Assembly (NCBI GenBank): GCA_005656395.1
Contig: SRSI01000024.1
Span: 28,691 to 92,690 of the forward strand
Source: Strongyloides papillosus
Lineage: Eukaryota > Nematoda > Chromadorea > Rhabditida > Strongyloididae
Length of the DNA stretch: 64,000 nt
Direction: 5' to 3'
Shown: positions 10,514-20,169 of the stretch, in pieces
How positions within the stretch are numbered: the stretch's first letter is position 1
Layout: every line of letters starts with the position of its first letter
Notes under the pieces: model-generated
Databases searched by the model: none
What the model was told of the DNA's origin: nothing
What the model saw: only the letters and a program-made list of their open reading frames with translations
Made by a program: the position numbers and the translations under genes

Positions 10514-13500
10514 ATGTCTCATAGAAGTAGTAGCACGCCTGTTCAGGCAACAACAGACCGTTATGGAAATATTTCCAACGGCATGGTACAAGTAGTCCCT
10601 ACCTTTCCTCATGCTCAAACAAGAGCCGAGTTAGGTTTCCAACAGGAAACCCAACAATCTTTTCCTAACGCTTTCTTACAAGCCGAGCTAGGCCTCTCCA
10701 AGGATGCCAAGCAACCTTATCTTGCTCTATCAAGAGCCGACACCCATCTTTATGATGGTGTGAACCCTATAATGTCTTCAATGACATCTCCAAAGGCAAG
10801 TGCGCCATTATACGGAGATAGTCTTGAAGGATCCCAGTCTTCTACTTCATTCGGTAGAGGTAACAAAATAAGATCTAGTTTCAATAACTTGATCAATAAG
10901 ATTACCAATCCGGTATCATCTAAACCTTCAATGGAATCTGCAGTTCCGTTGAATAGAACTAAAAGACAAGTCGATCTTGACAATGTTGTCAAATTAATAC
11001 TTGATGAACTTAAAAGTGATCAAGTTGAAACCTTAAAATATAGTCCCAGTGACTATGATGGTTTACTTCAAAGACAGAAGGCCAGAATGACCAAACTACT
11101 ACAAGATTTGGGTTCTGATGCCATCGTTAATTTACCAGATGTACGTGCACAAGTTAGTGACAATCTAGGTTCAACAAGAAGCTATAATGCTTTATTTGAT
11201 AAGGTCCTCCGTGCGAAATCGCATGGGGCTTTTTATCAGTTCAAGGGTAAGTCCCTTACTAGCTTTACACTTTTTATAAGTGATTGCATGACGGCTATAA
11301 GACAATTAGCCATCACCGATGACGAAATCCCTATGCTTGATCGCATAGCAAGACGTCACATTGACTATCTTATACCAAGAGATAGTAAAATAGCACATGC
11401 TCGACACATAGCTGTCGAGAGAAAGTCCGATGCTACTAAAGGACATAAACAATATGATTTCACATTGTCTGAAATCTTAAACGACATCAAGTTGGTACTT
11501 GAAAGTCAAGGCATGAATCGCCTAGAGCAATTTAATGCTCGTCCACCAATGGAGAATGCTATGGATGTTTCCACATTCGCCAAGAAATTTAATGATTATC
11601 TTCGTAAAAGATTTGCTACTAATCAGCCTTCAGAGTTCCTGAAGGACAAACCTGATCTGAGACGTGAACAATTTTATTTGTTCACAAGAGGATTGCATCC
11701 AATCCTCCGGGAAAATAATTCCACAAAAAATCTTTATGAATTGCAATATGATGAATTCATAGCCACATACGTAGACACACAGCTACGTTTTCAATCTAAA
11801 TTGAATAAAGCTTCACAGAAAGTTAATAATAATCATAACAATAGTTATAAACATAATAACAAACACATAAATAAACATAATAATGTGTCAAACAATAAAC
11901 AATCGAATTTGAAATTTGATAATACAAAGAAACCATTTGTAAAAAATAATTCTAGCGGTTATAATAAAAATAATCACCAGTCATCATCTGGTACATATAA
12001 TAATAAAGGACATCAATCACGATATTCCTCATCGAAACCGGCTAATAAGCCTGTAACTTCATATAATAATACTAGTTCTGGTATGAACTATAAACCTATT
12101 AATAACCAATCATCTGGTTATAATAAAAATAGTCTAAAGACTAAACATCAAAAACATGGTAAGGTTCATACGATTGAACCTACACATGATGAATGCCACA
12201 ATGAGGACGAAATGAATGTTATAATGCATTCTATTAAAGAGATCAAAAATATGATCAACGACTTTAAACTAAATACATTAACAATCTGTATGTTAATGAT
12301 ATGTATGCTTATACCATTCGGTGGTTGTCAACCCCTTGGTATATGTCGATTTGCACCTTCTGAATTTCCTCGATTGTATCTTCAGAACAACTATGACGCT
12401 AAAAAGGCAAAACAAGTTACATTAGTATCTGTTGATACCAAATGTGTAGCTTTAGACGTGTTTGCTAGTGGCTATCGCCTTGGCAACGTCTTTGTAGACT
12501 CCGACAGTAATGTCGAACATTACTTTGATAAAAAGACTCCAACATTTTCTTGTGCTGGAAGCCACCTTGTCCATTTATCAGGACGCAATGAAACTTTCGC
12601 GGAAGAAGTTTCAACAGGTACACATAATGTTGATACCTCTTTAAAGAACATACGAGCTAAGCATGCTATGTATGAAGCTGGATGTGATAAACTTAGTTCT
12701 GTTTCACAGACAGTACCTATGGATCCTCATCCTAGCAAAATAGTCTCATCGACTAAGGCGCCTGTTGTGATGTTAACAGAGCGACCACATATTGTACAAA
12801 TTGTTTCACACGGTACAAATGTTTCTGCTTCAAAGATTAAGGCACCAACGGATGTTAGTGTTCCTTCGAAAGCAACAAAATCTAATAATGAGGCTGCCTT
12901 AAAAGCTGCATCTGTTGATAGTTCAAAAGTATCATCAACCACATCTGGTTATCAGAAAATTAAATCTTCATTGAAAACCTGTGAAGAGGAATTAGAAAGG
13001 ACGAAGACTCTCTTAAAAGAGAGTACAAGTACTATATCCGACTTACGATCGGAAATAGAACGAATAAGGCGAGCAAATAACATGCTTTCCGAGCAACTTC
13101 GTGATTCTGAAGATCGTCATCGGACGACTTTGCGATCAATGACTGAGGAATCGGCCAAATTCCTTTCCGAAGACATAAAAACAGTCTCTAATGCTTTGAC
13201 TGATGAAAATAGAATCCGCCAGGAATGTGAAGACAACTGGAAGGATGAAATAAAACGTCTTAATAGTGAGATTGAGGATTGTAATACCAAACTCAATAAG
13301 CTAAAGACGGCAAATAACGCGTTACGTGGAGAACGTGATAAAGCTAGTAAAGCTTTAAAATCTTGTAATATAGATAAGGATACTTGTCTTAAAGATTTAG
13401 ATGAGTTAAAATCAGACGTTAATCGTCTTAATATAGCACTTGAGGATAAGGACAATGAATTATCCGAAGCTAAAACATTAATAGATTCTCATGAATCCCA

Positions 13501-14803
13501 AATACAGGTTTATAAAAACCAGGAAGCTGCTCTAACCGAACAGTTAGCTGCAATAAATAATCGTATTTCTCAATTAGAGAATACCGAATTAGAGAATGAT
13601 GACGAGCAAGAGCAAAATTCATCATCCAATGTACATGCGTTAAACGAATGTACTAATAAAGAGGCACAATGCCATCTACAATTAATTAAGACACAAAGTC
13701 TAACTGATTTAACACGTACGGAGCTTACTCGTTGCGAATCACAGATTGCTGTGATAAAATCACGAGCATCCTCATCGCCGTGTCTAAACAATATTCCCAC
13801 TGCTGATAACGCATCAGAGAAGGGATTATCCATGATCGAATGGGCTAAAAAAATATATCAACTACATGTTGATGAGGCAATAACAGAAATGCCTAATTCT
13901 ATTGCCTGTGCATTAACATTAATCACTGCAATTTTGGTTAAATACGGTTTTAATAAAACTGCTGAAACTTTGAGAAAACGTTATGGTTCTTCTTCTAACA
14001 ATGAGATCCCATACACTCATCAATTAAGGACGATTTCTGAAGCACGACCGCTTACAAGAACTCCTATTCGAGTATCCCGTTATGGGGTAATACAGAATAT
14101 TCGTAATTCTGATTCAATGGTAAAATTACCTGTGATTTCGATTAATATCGGATCAAATAAATTCGATGCACTTGTTGATACGGGTGCTTCCTTAAATGTC
14201 ATTAGTCAAAATGCATTTAATCTCATACCTAGTACACATAAAACTATGGTAAAACCATCGTTAAAAGCTGCAACAGTAGCAAATAATGACAAACTCGTTT
14301 TTAGCGGGGCTTCTAGAATTTATGTAGAAGCAAATAATAAACGAGAACAACTTGAATTTCACATAGTGGACAAGTTATCATATGATATAATAATTGGTAT
14401 CCCTGGATTACATCGAATTTTTGGTGATGAACTAACTATTCGATTTAATCATAGTATGCCATCTATTACCAACGTACCCGTCAAAACGGCTTCTAAGGTA
14501 CGTATTCCTCCTAGAACAACTAAAGTAATTCATGCTAATGTGCATGCAATTCCATCACATGACAAAATTAATTGTTTATTTGTGAGTAACCCTCGTTGGA
14601 AGGGTAGTGATCACATTATGACCTACTATCAGACAGGTCCTGTAATTGATAATAAATTTGCCGTGATTCTTCAAAATCATGGATCAAATACTGTATTAAT
14701 ACCCGCTAATACTGAAATTGGTAATCTACATTCTATTGAAGAAGTAGATGATAATACTATACGGATCTCTGGTGATGAAATATTCCCAGAAGATGCCGCT
14801 TAG
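10514..14803 (+). CDS. element A Gag / envelope-like / protease polyprotein
   Basis: An uninterrupted frame of 1429 codons. Residues 1-580 or so look like Gag: a helical capsid-like middle, then an Asn/His/Lys-rich tail (about 435-550) in place of a zinc knuckle. At 588-604 a hydrophobic cysteine-bearing segment (LTICMLMICMLIPFGG) resembles a signal peptide. It is followed by a cysteine-containing region with potential N-glycosylation sites (for example GRNETF), a long heptad-rich coiled coil (about 813-1030) and a second hydrophobic segment (about 1129-1145, SIACALTLITAILV). A retropepsin follows, with D1222 in LVDTGAS and IIIGIPGL downstream. The order Gag, envelope-like, protease in one frame is unusual, because Env normally follows Pol. 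The ORF ends in a TAG that is in frame with the RT region downstream. Readthrough or decay could both explain it. Confidence 0.8.
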   Translation: MSHRSSSTPVQATTDRYGNISNGMVQVVPTFPHAQTRAELGFQQETQQSFPNAFLQAELGLSKDAKQPYLALSRADTHLYDGVNPIMSSMTSPKASAPLYGDSLEGSQSSTSFGRGNKIRSSFNNLINKITNPVSSKPSMESAVPLNRTKRQVDLDNVVKLILDELKSDQVETLKYSPSDYDGLLQRQKARMTKLLQDLGSDAIVNLPDVRAQVSDNLGSTRSYNALFDKVLRAKSHGAFYQFKGKSLTSFTLFISDCMTAIRQLAITDDEIPMLDRIARRHIDYLIPRDSKIAHARHIAVERKSDATKGHKQYDFTLSEILNDIKLVLESQGMNRLEQFNARPPMENAMDVSTFAKKFNDYLRKRFATNQPSEFLKDKPDLRREQFYLFTRGLHPILRENNSTKNLYELQYDEFIATYVDTQLRFQSKLNKASQKVNNNHNNSYKHNNKHINKHNNVSNNKQSNLKFDNTKKPFVKNNSSGYNKNNHQSSSGTYNNKGHQSRYSSSKPANKPVTSYNNTSSGMNYKPINNQSSGYNKNSLKTKHQKHGKVHTIEPTHDECHNEDEMNVIMHSIKEIKNMINDFKLNTLTICMLMICMLIPFGGCQPLGICRFAPSEFPRLYLQNNYDAKKAKQVTLVSVDTKCVALDVFASGYRLGNVFVDSDSNVEHYFDKKTPTFSCAGSHLVHLSGRNETFAEEVSTGTHNVDTSLKNIRAKHAMYEAGCDKLSSVSQTVPMDPHPSKIVSSTKAPVVMLTERPHIVQIVSHGTNVSASKIKAPTDVSVPSKATKSNNEAALKAASVDSSKVSSTTSGYQKIKSSLKTCEEELERTKTLLKESTSTISDLRSEIERIRRANNMLSEQLRDSEDRHRTTLRSMTEESAKFLSEDIKTVSNALTDENRIRQECEDNWKDEIKRLNSEIEDCNTKLNKLKTANNALRGERDKASKALKSCNIDKDTCLKDLDELKSDVNRLNIALEDKDNELSEAKTLIDSHESQIQVYKNQEAALTEQLAAINNRISQLENTELENDDEQEQNSSSNVHALNECTNKEAQCHLQLIKTQSLTDLTRTELTRCESQIAVIKSRASSSPCLNNIPTADNASEKGLSMIEWAKKIYQLHVDEAITEMPNSIACALTLITAILVKYGFNKTAETLRKRYGSSSNNEIPYTHQLRTISEARPLTRTPIRVSRYGVIQNIRNSDSMVKLPVISINIGSNKFDALVDTGASLNVISQNAFNLIPSTHKTMVKPSLKAATVANNDKLVFSGASRIYVEANNKREQLEFHIVDKLSYDIIIGIPGLHRIFGDELTIRFNHSMPSITNVPVKTASKVRIPPRTTKVIHANVHAIPSHDKINCLFVSNPRWKGSDHIMTYYQTGPVIDNKFAVILQNHGSNTVLIPANTEIGNLHSIEEVDDNTIRISGDEIFPEDAA

Positions 14804-15684
14804 GAAGATTCCTTACCCAACTATCCAGAGAGTCATGCTCCTCTTACTAGAGAGCAACTAATGGATTCCATTTCTTGGACAAATTGTACTCTTTCTCCGA
14901 AGGCGAAAGAGGTGTTACAAGATATTATATGGAATAATCGTACCGCATTTTTCGAACATGATGGAAATGCTGGTCTTTATAATGGTGATGAGCGTCTCAA
15001 TATTGAGTTAGCCACATCTGAATTACCTCAACGTATTCGGCCTGGTCGGAGATCGAGAGAGATTGAAATTGATAAGCAGGTCGAAAACATGCTTGAAAAG
15101 GGGATGATTGAACATAGTCGATCTCCTTACCTTTCTAGAGTCGTATTAGTACGAAAGAAAGACATGAAATGGCGTTTTGTCGTCGATTTTAGAGCTATTA
15201 ATAAGCTCATAAAACAACAGTCACATCTTATCCCACGGATAGATAGATTGACTGAAGAAGCTAGTGGTCATAAGTACTACAGCGTATTTGATTTGAAACA
15301 AGGATTTCATCAAATACCTCTTGATGAACATAGCAGGCGTATTGCTGCTTTTGTTACACATAGAGAAATTTACCAATATAAGGTAATGCCTATGGGACTT
15401 ACTGGATCTCCAGATAAGTTTCGAGATATAGTGGACAAAGTCCTTAGCAACATACCCGATTGCTATATCTACATGGATGATATTCTCACTTGTTCTTAAG
15501 ATGAGGAATCTCATATCCACAATATTAATAATATTCTTGCACGCATAGCAGAATACAATATGAAAATCACTTTGAATAAGTGCCAATTTGGGCAAAAGAA
15601 TGCTCAATATCTAGGATACATCATTGATTTTGATGGTATCCATCCTAACCCTGATAAGGTTAAAGCTATCACAGAAGGCGTTAA
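14804..15684 (+). pseudogene. element A reverse transcriptase, broken
   Basis: It is in frame with the preceding ORF across the TAG at 14801-14803. Typical Ty3/gypsy RT blocks follow: GMIEHSRSPYLSRVVLV, KWRFVVDFRAINK, YSVFDLKQGFHQIPL, a VMPMGLTGSP block, and YMDD at 15470-15481. A TAA at 15497-15499 interrupts just after the catalytic motif. The same frame continues recognisably (QYLGYIIDFDGIHPNP) until about 15672, where it runs into LTR-related sequence. The thumb, RNase H and integrase are absent. The intact ATG at 14861 gives a 212-codon fragment, but this is not a functional polymerase. Confidence 0.75.
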
Positions 15685-16170
15685 CCAAAAGAAGATATAC
15701 ATACCAAGAAGAATTCATACATAATGTTATATATTGAAATAGTAAAGATTGTTGTTACTTCATATTAATAAAAAGATCTATATTTAAAAAAAATATTAAG
15801 ACTATTAAAAAAAAAATCAAATATCAAATACCAGAAACATTATTTTTTGACTTCTTCTACCTACTATTTAACAATATCAAATACAAAGTCAGTTATAGAA
15901 GATATTTTCTAACGTTAGTATTATAGGAACAAAATAAACACCAGAATTAATACATTCCCATATCGCTACGAAGTAGCTGAAAAGGGAATGTAACGCCTTC
16001 AGAAGGCGTTAACCAAAAGAAAATATGTATATACCAAGAAGAATTCATACATAATGTCATATATTGAAAAATAGTAAAGATTGTTGTTACTTCATATTAA
16101 CAAAAGGATCTATATTATATTTTATTTCGTATTATCACCCGAGGATAGCACCTCGTTAAAAAAGTGTATA
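15672..16170 (+). mobile_element. related LTR remnant (LTR fragment, 3' internal end, LTR)
   Basis: From 15672 the pol frame turns into CAGAAGGCGTTAACC, the same sequence as the LTR starting at 15989. The copy at 15672-15784 lacks the first dozen or so LTR bases. At about 15785-15988 lies an internal 3' region that matches 23890-24028 of element A, including AGCTGAAAAGGG before the LTR. The LTR at 15989 to about 16170 shares the AACGCC...GGCGTT hairpin and GAGGAT.GCACCTC block with element A LTRs but differs between them. It is a deleted relative of element A joined to its pol, apparently at a GAAGGCGTT microhomology. Confidence 0.6.
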
Positions 16171-17309
16171 AAATATGAATATAATTAATATGCAACAGAA
16201 ACTTTCATGGTTTCCAAGATAACAAAAAGTATATTATTGATAAAATTTTTATAAAAAGTAACTTTTTTTAACATGTCATAGTATAGGAATGTTACATCTA
16301 TTATACCAAAAAAGTCTCCAAAATAGATAAAAGTTTATAAGTTAACGTTAAACAAAAATTTCCTAATAATACAAAAAAAAGATGTTGACCTTCGTAACAA
16401 CAAAATAACATTAATGTAATGTTTTATCTTAGAAAATGTACAAATAAATAAAGTTTTAATCAGAAGTGATTTTCGGACTACATTGTATTTCTTTTAGATG
16501 ATTATGAATTCACAAAGATTTTCAATGAATATTTTCTATAAAATATAAAGTCAGACATAATTTTTAGTATTAAAATAAATTTGTTTGAAGTCTTTTCAGT
16601 AACGTTATTATAATATATTACATAAATTGATTATGAGTGTATGCCATGACGCAAAATACGAGCTGATACTTGGAATTAGCTTTAAAAACAATAAAATTAT
16701 ATTAATTATTAAAAAGCGAATCAAAAATAGTTGTTTTTGCTATTTCAATATACCTTTATAACAATATTCAAATTTGCGAACGGAAAATTATAGAAATAAA
16801 TTCTGATTTTTATATAACCACTTCACATGTTATAAAAGTAGTGTCGTCTATGGCAATTAAATATCTATCGTGTTTAATTAAATTATAATTGCAAAAATGA
16901 TTTGCTAGTTACATTTTGTTTAAATTATTAAATGTAAAAATTGTTTCATTGTTGATAGTGTAATACAATATGAAGTATCTTACATTTATCATTTAAAATC
17001 TAATGATATATTTTTACTAGTTTCCGGCTAATATCTAGATGCCTTAAAAGACGCTACTTCTATAACATTTGAAGTGATAATATAAAAATCAGAATTTATT
17101 TTCTACTTTTCTTGACAAAAATTTAATTACCTATAAACTTTATATTGATAAATGTTGATAATGTGAAAAGCTAAATTAATAGTTTAAAAGTGAATCATTC
17201 TAATTATGTCATTCAATAATTTCTTAATTTTTCAAATCAATATTTAATTTTAAAAAAAATTTTTAACCTTTCACTTAAGTTAAAAAAATTAAAGTGTAAA
17301 TTTATATAA
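16171..17309. other. A+T-rich spacer inside element A with a small foldback
   Basis: No gene is seen. A foldback occupies about 16790-17105. Its arms (ATAAATTCTGATTTTTATAT...AAAAGTAGTGTCGTCT and the complement) are about 60 nt each, and their inner ends resemble the foldback at 54545-55650 (AAAAGTAGCGTCGTCTA). Confidence 0.5.
16790..17105. mobile_element. small foldback element
   Basis: Arms at about 16790-16849 and 17048-17105 are imperfect inverted repeats around a loop of about 200 nt. The arm motif AAAGTAGYGTCGTCT is shared with the larger foldback at 54545-55650, so they are one family. Confidence 0.5.
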
Positions 17310-20040
17310 GAAAAAAAAGAGATCCATAAGTTAGAAGTAAAATGATCCCCCCCATTAAAAATTCTACATTTTAAATTCATCATAATTTTAACTTTTTAAA
17401 AAAAACTCTTAAAAAATTAACTTCAAACCACTATCGTGAAGTTTGAAGCCTTACGAGTATCCCCTTTAAAGTTTGGATGCCGCACAACGTACAGCGAAAC
17501 TAGTAATTTACTAGTACATATTTTTTCTAACCTATATTTGACACTTCTAATTTTAGTTGGGTTGGTAAAGGTCAAAATTTTTACGCACACATGCTAAATT
17601 TGTGTGTGAAAATATCCTATTAAAACGCGGCGCGTCCATCAATTCTGAAATTGTAATTTTTTGGCACTTTGGCTTCATTTTTCTCTATGAGGGAGAAATA
17701 TTTTTGATTTTTTAAAATTCCGGTAGGGGTATACTGAAATCTATTTACATGCAAATTTTCAGAATCAATTTCTTAATTCTAAGAGATCAAAAATGCTAGC
17801 CTTGCATTGATCGTTGCATACATACGATGCTAAGCATATATAAAAGTATATCAAATATCATGTCATTACCAACAAAATAAATATAAAACTACATTTTCAA
17901 AATCATTCTTTAATTTTGAAACATTATACATCATTTTAAGATAACTATTCATAATAAAATACTATTGAAAAATAATATAAAGTTTTAAAGAGAAAAAACA
18001 ATTAATTCAATTTAAAAGGCACTCTACTGCATTATAAGAAAACTATTAACGTTTAATTAACAACATTATAAATGTTTAACTACTATTTCAGATTCACTTT
18101 TAGAAAATTGTCTTTTAACTATGAATTTTACTTAAATTAATCTATAAAAACATGAGAATTCTTATTATTATTAGTGTTCTAAAATAACGTATATACATTA
18201 TTATGAAAGTTATAAGTCAATTTCTAAAAAAAGTATATATTTAATATATATTGTGTATAAATTTTTGTTAAAAAAACAACACACTTTATAAAAATGTATG
18301 ACATCTTTTACATAATCAATTCAGAATTTAGTTATATTTTGTGATTCAAAAAAGATATTTGATCGTCAAAATGACACAAGTCAGTTAATTTATCATGATT
18401 TTACAATTTCATTTATAATAACAGTTTTTAATTCCAAGTCTAATTAATAATTATGAAATATAAACTATATTATAGTTAGTTTTAATTAAAAAAATTAAAT
18501 TTATAACAAAAAAATAGATATAGTTTACACTCAAAAAATTCTTCTGTTTATGAACGGAAAATTTCCCGTAAAAATCAAAAAAAACGTAGGCTAAAAAAAC
18601 GGAATTTTTAGCAAAAACGGAATAATTATATATTACGTAATTTAAAAAAACTGAATTTTAAAATACAATCTTTTAAAAAACGGATTAATATCATGAACGG
18701 ATTTTTTTTTAAACGGAATAATTTTTAATTACGTATTTAAAAAAACTGAGTTTTAAAATGCAAACTTTTTAAATTGTGGTCCAAACCATAAGGCATTTTG
18801 ATGTTTAATCTTTATATTTCACAGAAAATTCAGAAAGGATTGAGAACGGTTAAGAGGCCTGGATTGATAAAGATAAAATTTATTCGCATTCACCTGAACC
18901 TAACTTTTAATTGTTTGGTTTTACTGTTTTTGTTTTGTGTCAGAAAAATATTCTTCATGAAGATGATATTTAGCCATATACAATGCAACTTAAGAAGAAA
19001 AAAAAAGAAATTTTGTCTACAATTTTTATATAAATATTTTATAATTTTATTTTAACACTATGAGGATTTACATTTAAAATATTATTTTGTGTATACTTTT
19101 AATTTTTAGCGTATAGAGAGTAAAAAAGTATTACACGGTTTGGCTAATAGATCATTTTTGTTGGTGAACATACATATAAAAAAGTAAAAACATCTTAATA
19201 AAAAAAACAAGGTCGGCTCCTTGGTTCCTATAACAGTCAGAGAATGATTGAATAGGTAAAACATCATATTATTTATACTATAAAAATAATGACAGAGGAA
19301 CGCGACATCTATTACTAAGTTTATAACATAGAAACGGTACAAATAATATCGGAGTAAAATAAAACGGAAAATTTTATAAAATCGTATTTAAAATTAACGA
19401 AATTTTAAAAAAAACAGAGAAAAAACAAAAACTGATTGTTAAAATCATTACGGAATTTGAAAAACGGAAGAATTTTTTGAGTGTACTTAAAGAATAGTAA
19501 CTTAAAACAATTAAAAAAGCTATTATCAAACCGTTGTTAACCTTGAATAAATAATAAATCCTTTAAAAATTCTTAAAATAACACGATAGTATTTGAGATA
19601 TAAAATTTATTAGAAATAGTTAGTAATAAAAACGAAGAATTCAATGCATTAATGTGAATTAAAATGAATGACAAATAAAATTTTTAATTTTTATCTTTTG
19701 ATTCATTGTTTCACCTTTTGATAATTTGACATCATGTCTGATTCCGCCTTCGAGCTGACACAATATAGATTTTGTCTTTATAAAAATTATTAATATTTTA
19801 TTACGTTAACTGAGATTAACTTAATTTGATGTTTACATAAAGTGTTGCTGCAATAATTAATGATAAACATAAGAAAAAGAGTAATAATTAAAAATAACCT
19901 CGATTGAATACATTATTACATTTATGAATGATATCTAGTTACAAAAAACTTTTAAAGTTATTTTATTTTTTATTTAATTTTTATTTTTTTATAAATTTAA
20001 ATAGATAACAAATAAAAAATTGACAAGTAAATTTCTGAAG
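17310..20040 (+). repeat. dispersed repeat E, copy 1 (right arm missing)
   Basis: Three blocks recur at 52315-54370. 17310-17860 matches 53760-54370 in reverse orientation (GAAGCCTTA, GGATGCCGCACA, GGTTGGT, CGCGGCGCGT). 18110-18527 matches 52315-52740, and 19720-19930 matches 53440-53640, in the same orientation. The simplest model is an element of about 3 kb with inverted arms of about 500 bp. This copy keeps the left arm and the other keeps the right. No coding potential is seen. A 956-bp TA-flanked insertion splits it. Confidence 0.5.
18528..19483. mobile_element. Tc1/mariner-type non-autonomous element
   Basis: The ends CACTCAAAAAATTCTTC and the perfect complement are flanked on both sides by TA, the duplication used by Tc1/mariner elements. 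The interior repeats A-rich blocks with AAACGGA and AAAACGG. Frames inside (18798-19055 plus strand, 19106-19342 minus strand) have no transposase motif, so this is a MITE. Confidence 0.65.
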
Positions 20041-20169
20041 AGTTGAAAATTTTATTATGAGAGAAGTGGATAATAAATGAAATAATAAAAAGTGTAACTA
20101 AAACTGGGAGATAACTCCCCAATAAACAAAGGTCTTACAAAGAATTAAAAATTATGCATAATTTTTACT
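20041..20169 (-). repeat. 3' LTR of element B
   Basis: 129 bp, nearly identical to 23148-23276. The pol frame ends inside it (last residues SKNYA). A purine-rich GGGGGAG precedes it on the minus strand. Confidence 0.8.

Noticed and set aside
18798..19055. 85-codon frame in the TA-flanked element, as possible transposase
   Set aside because: No D,D,E/D motif or helix-turn-helix; lysine/phenylalanine-rich low complexity.
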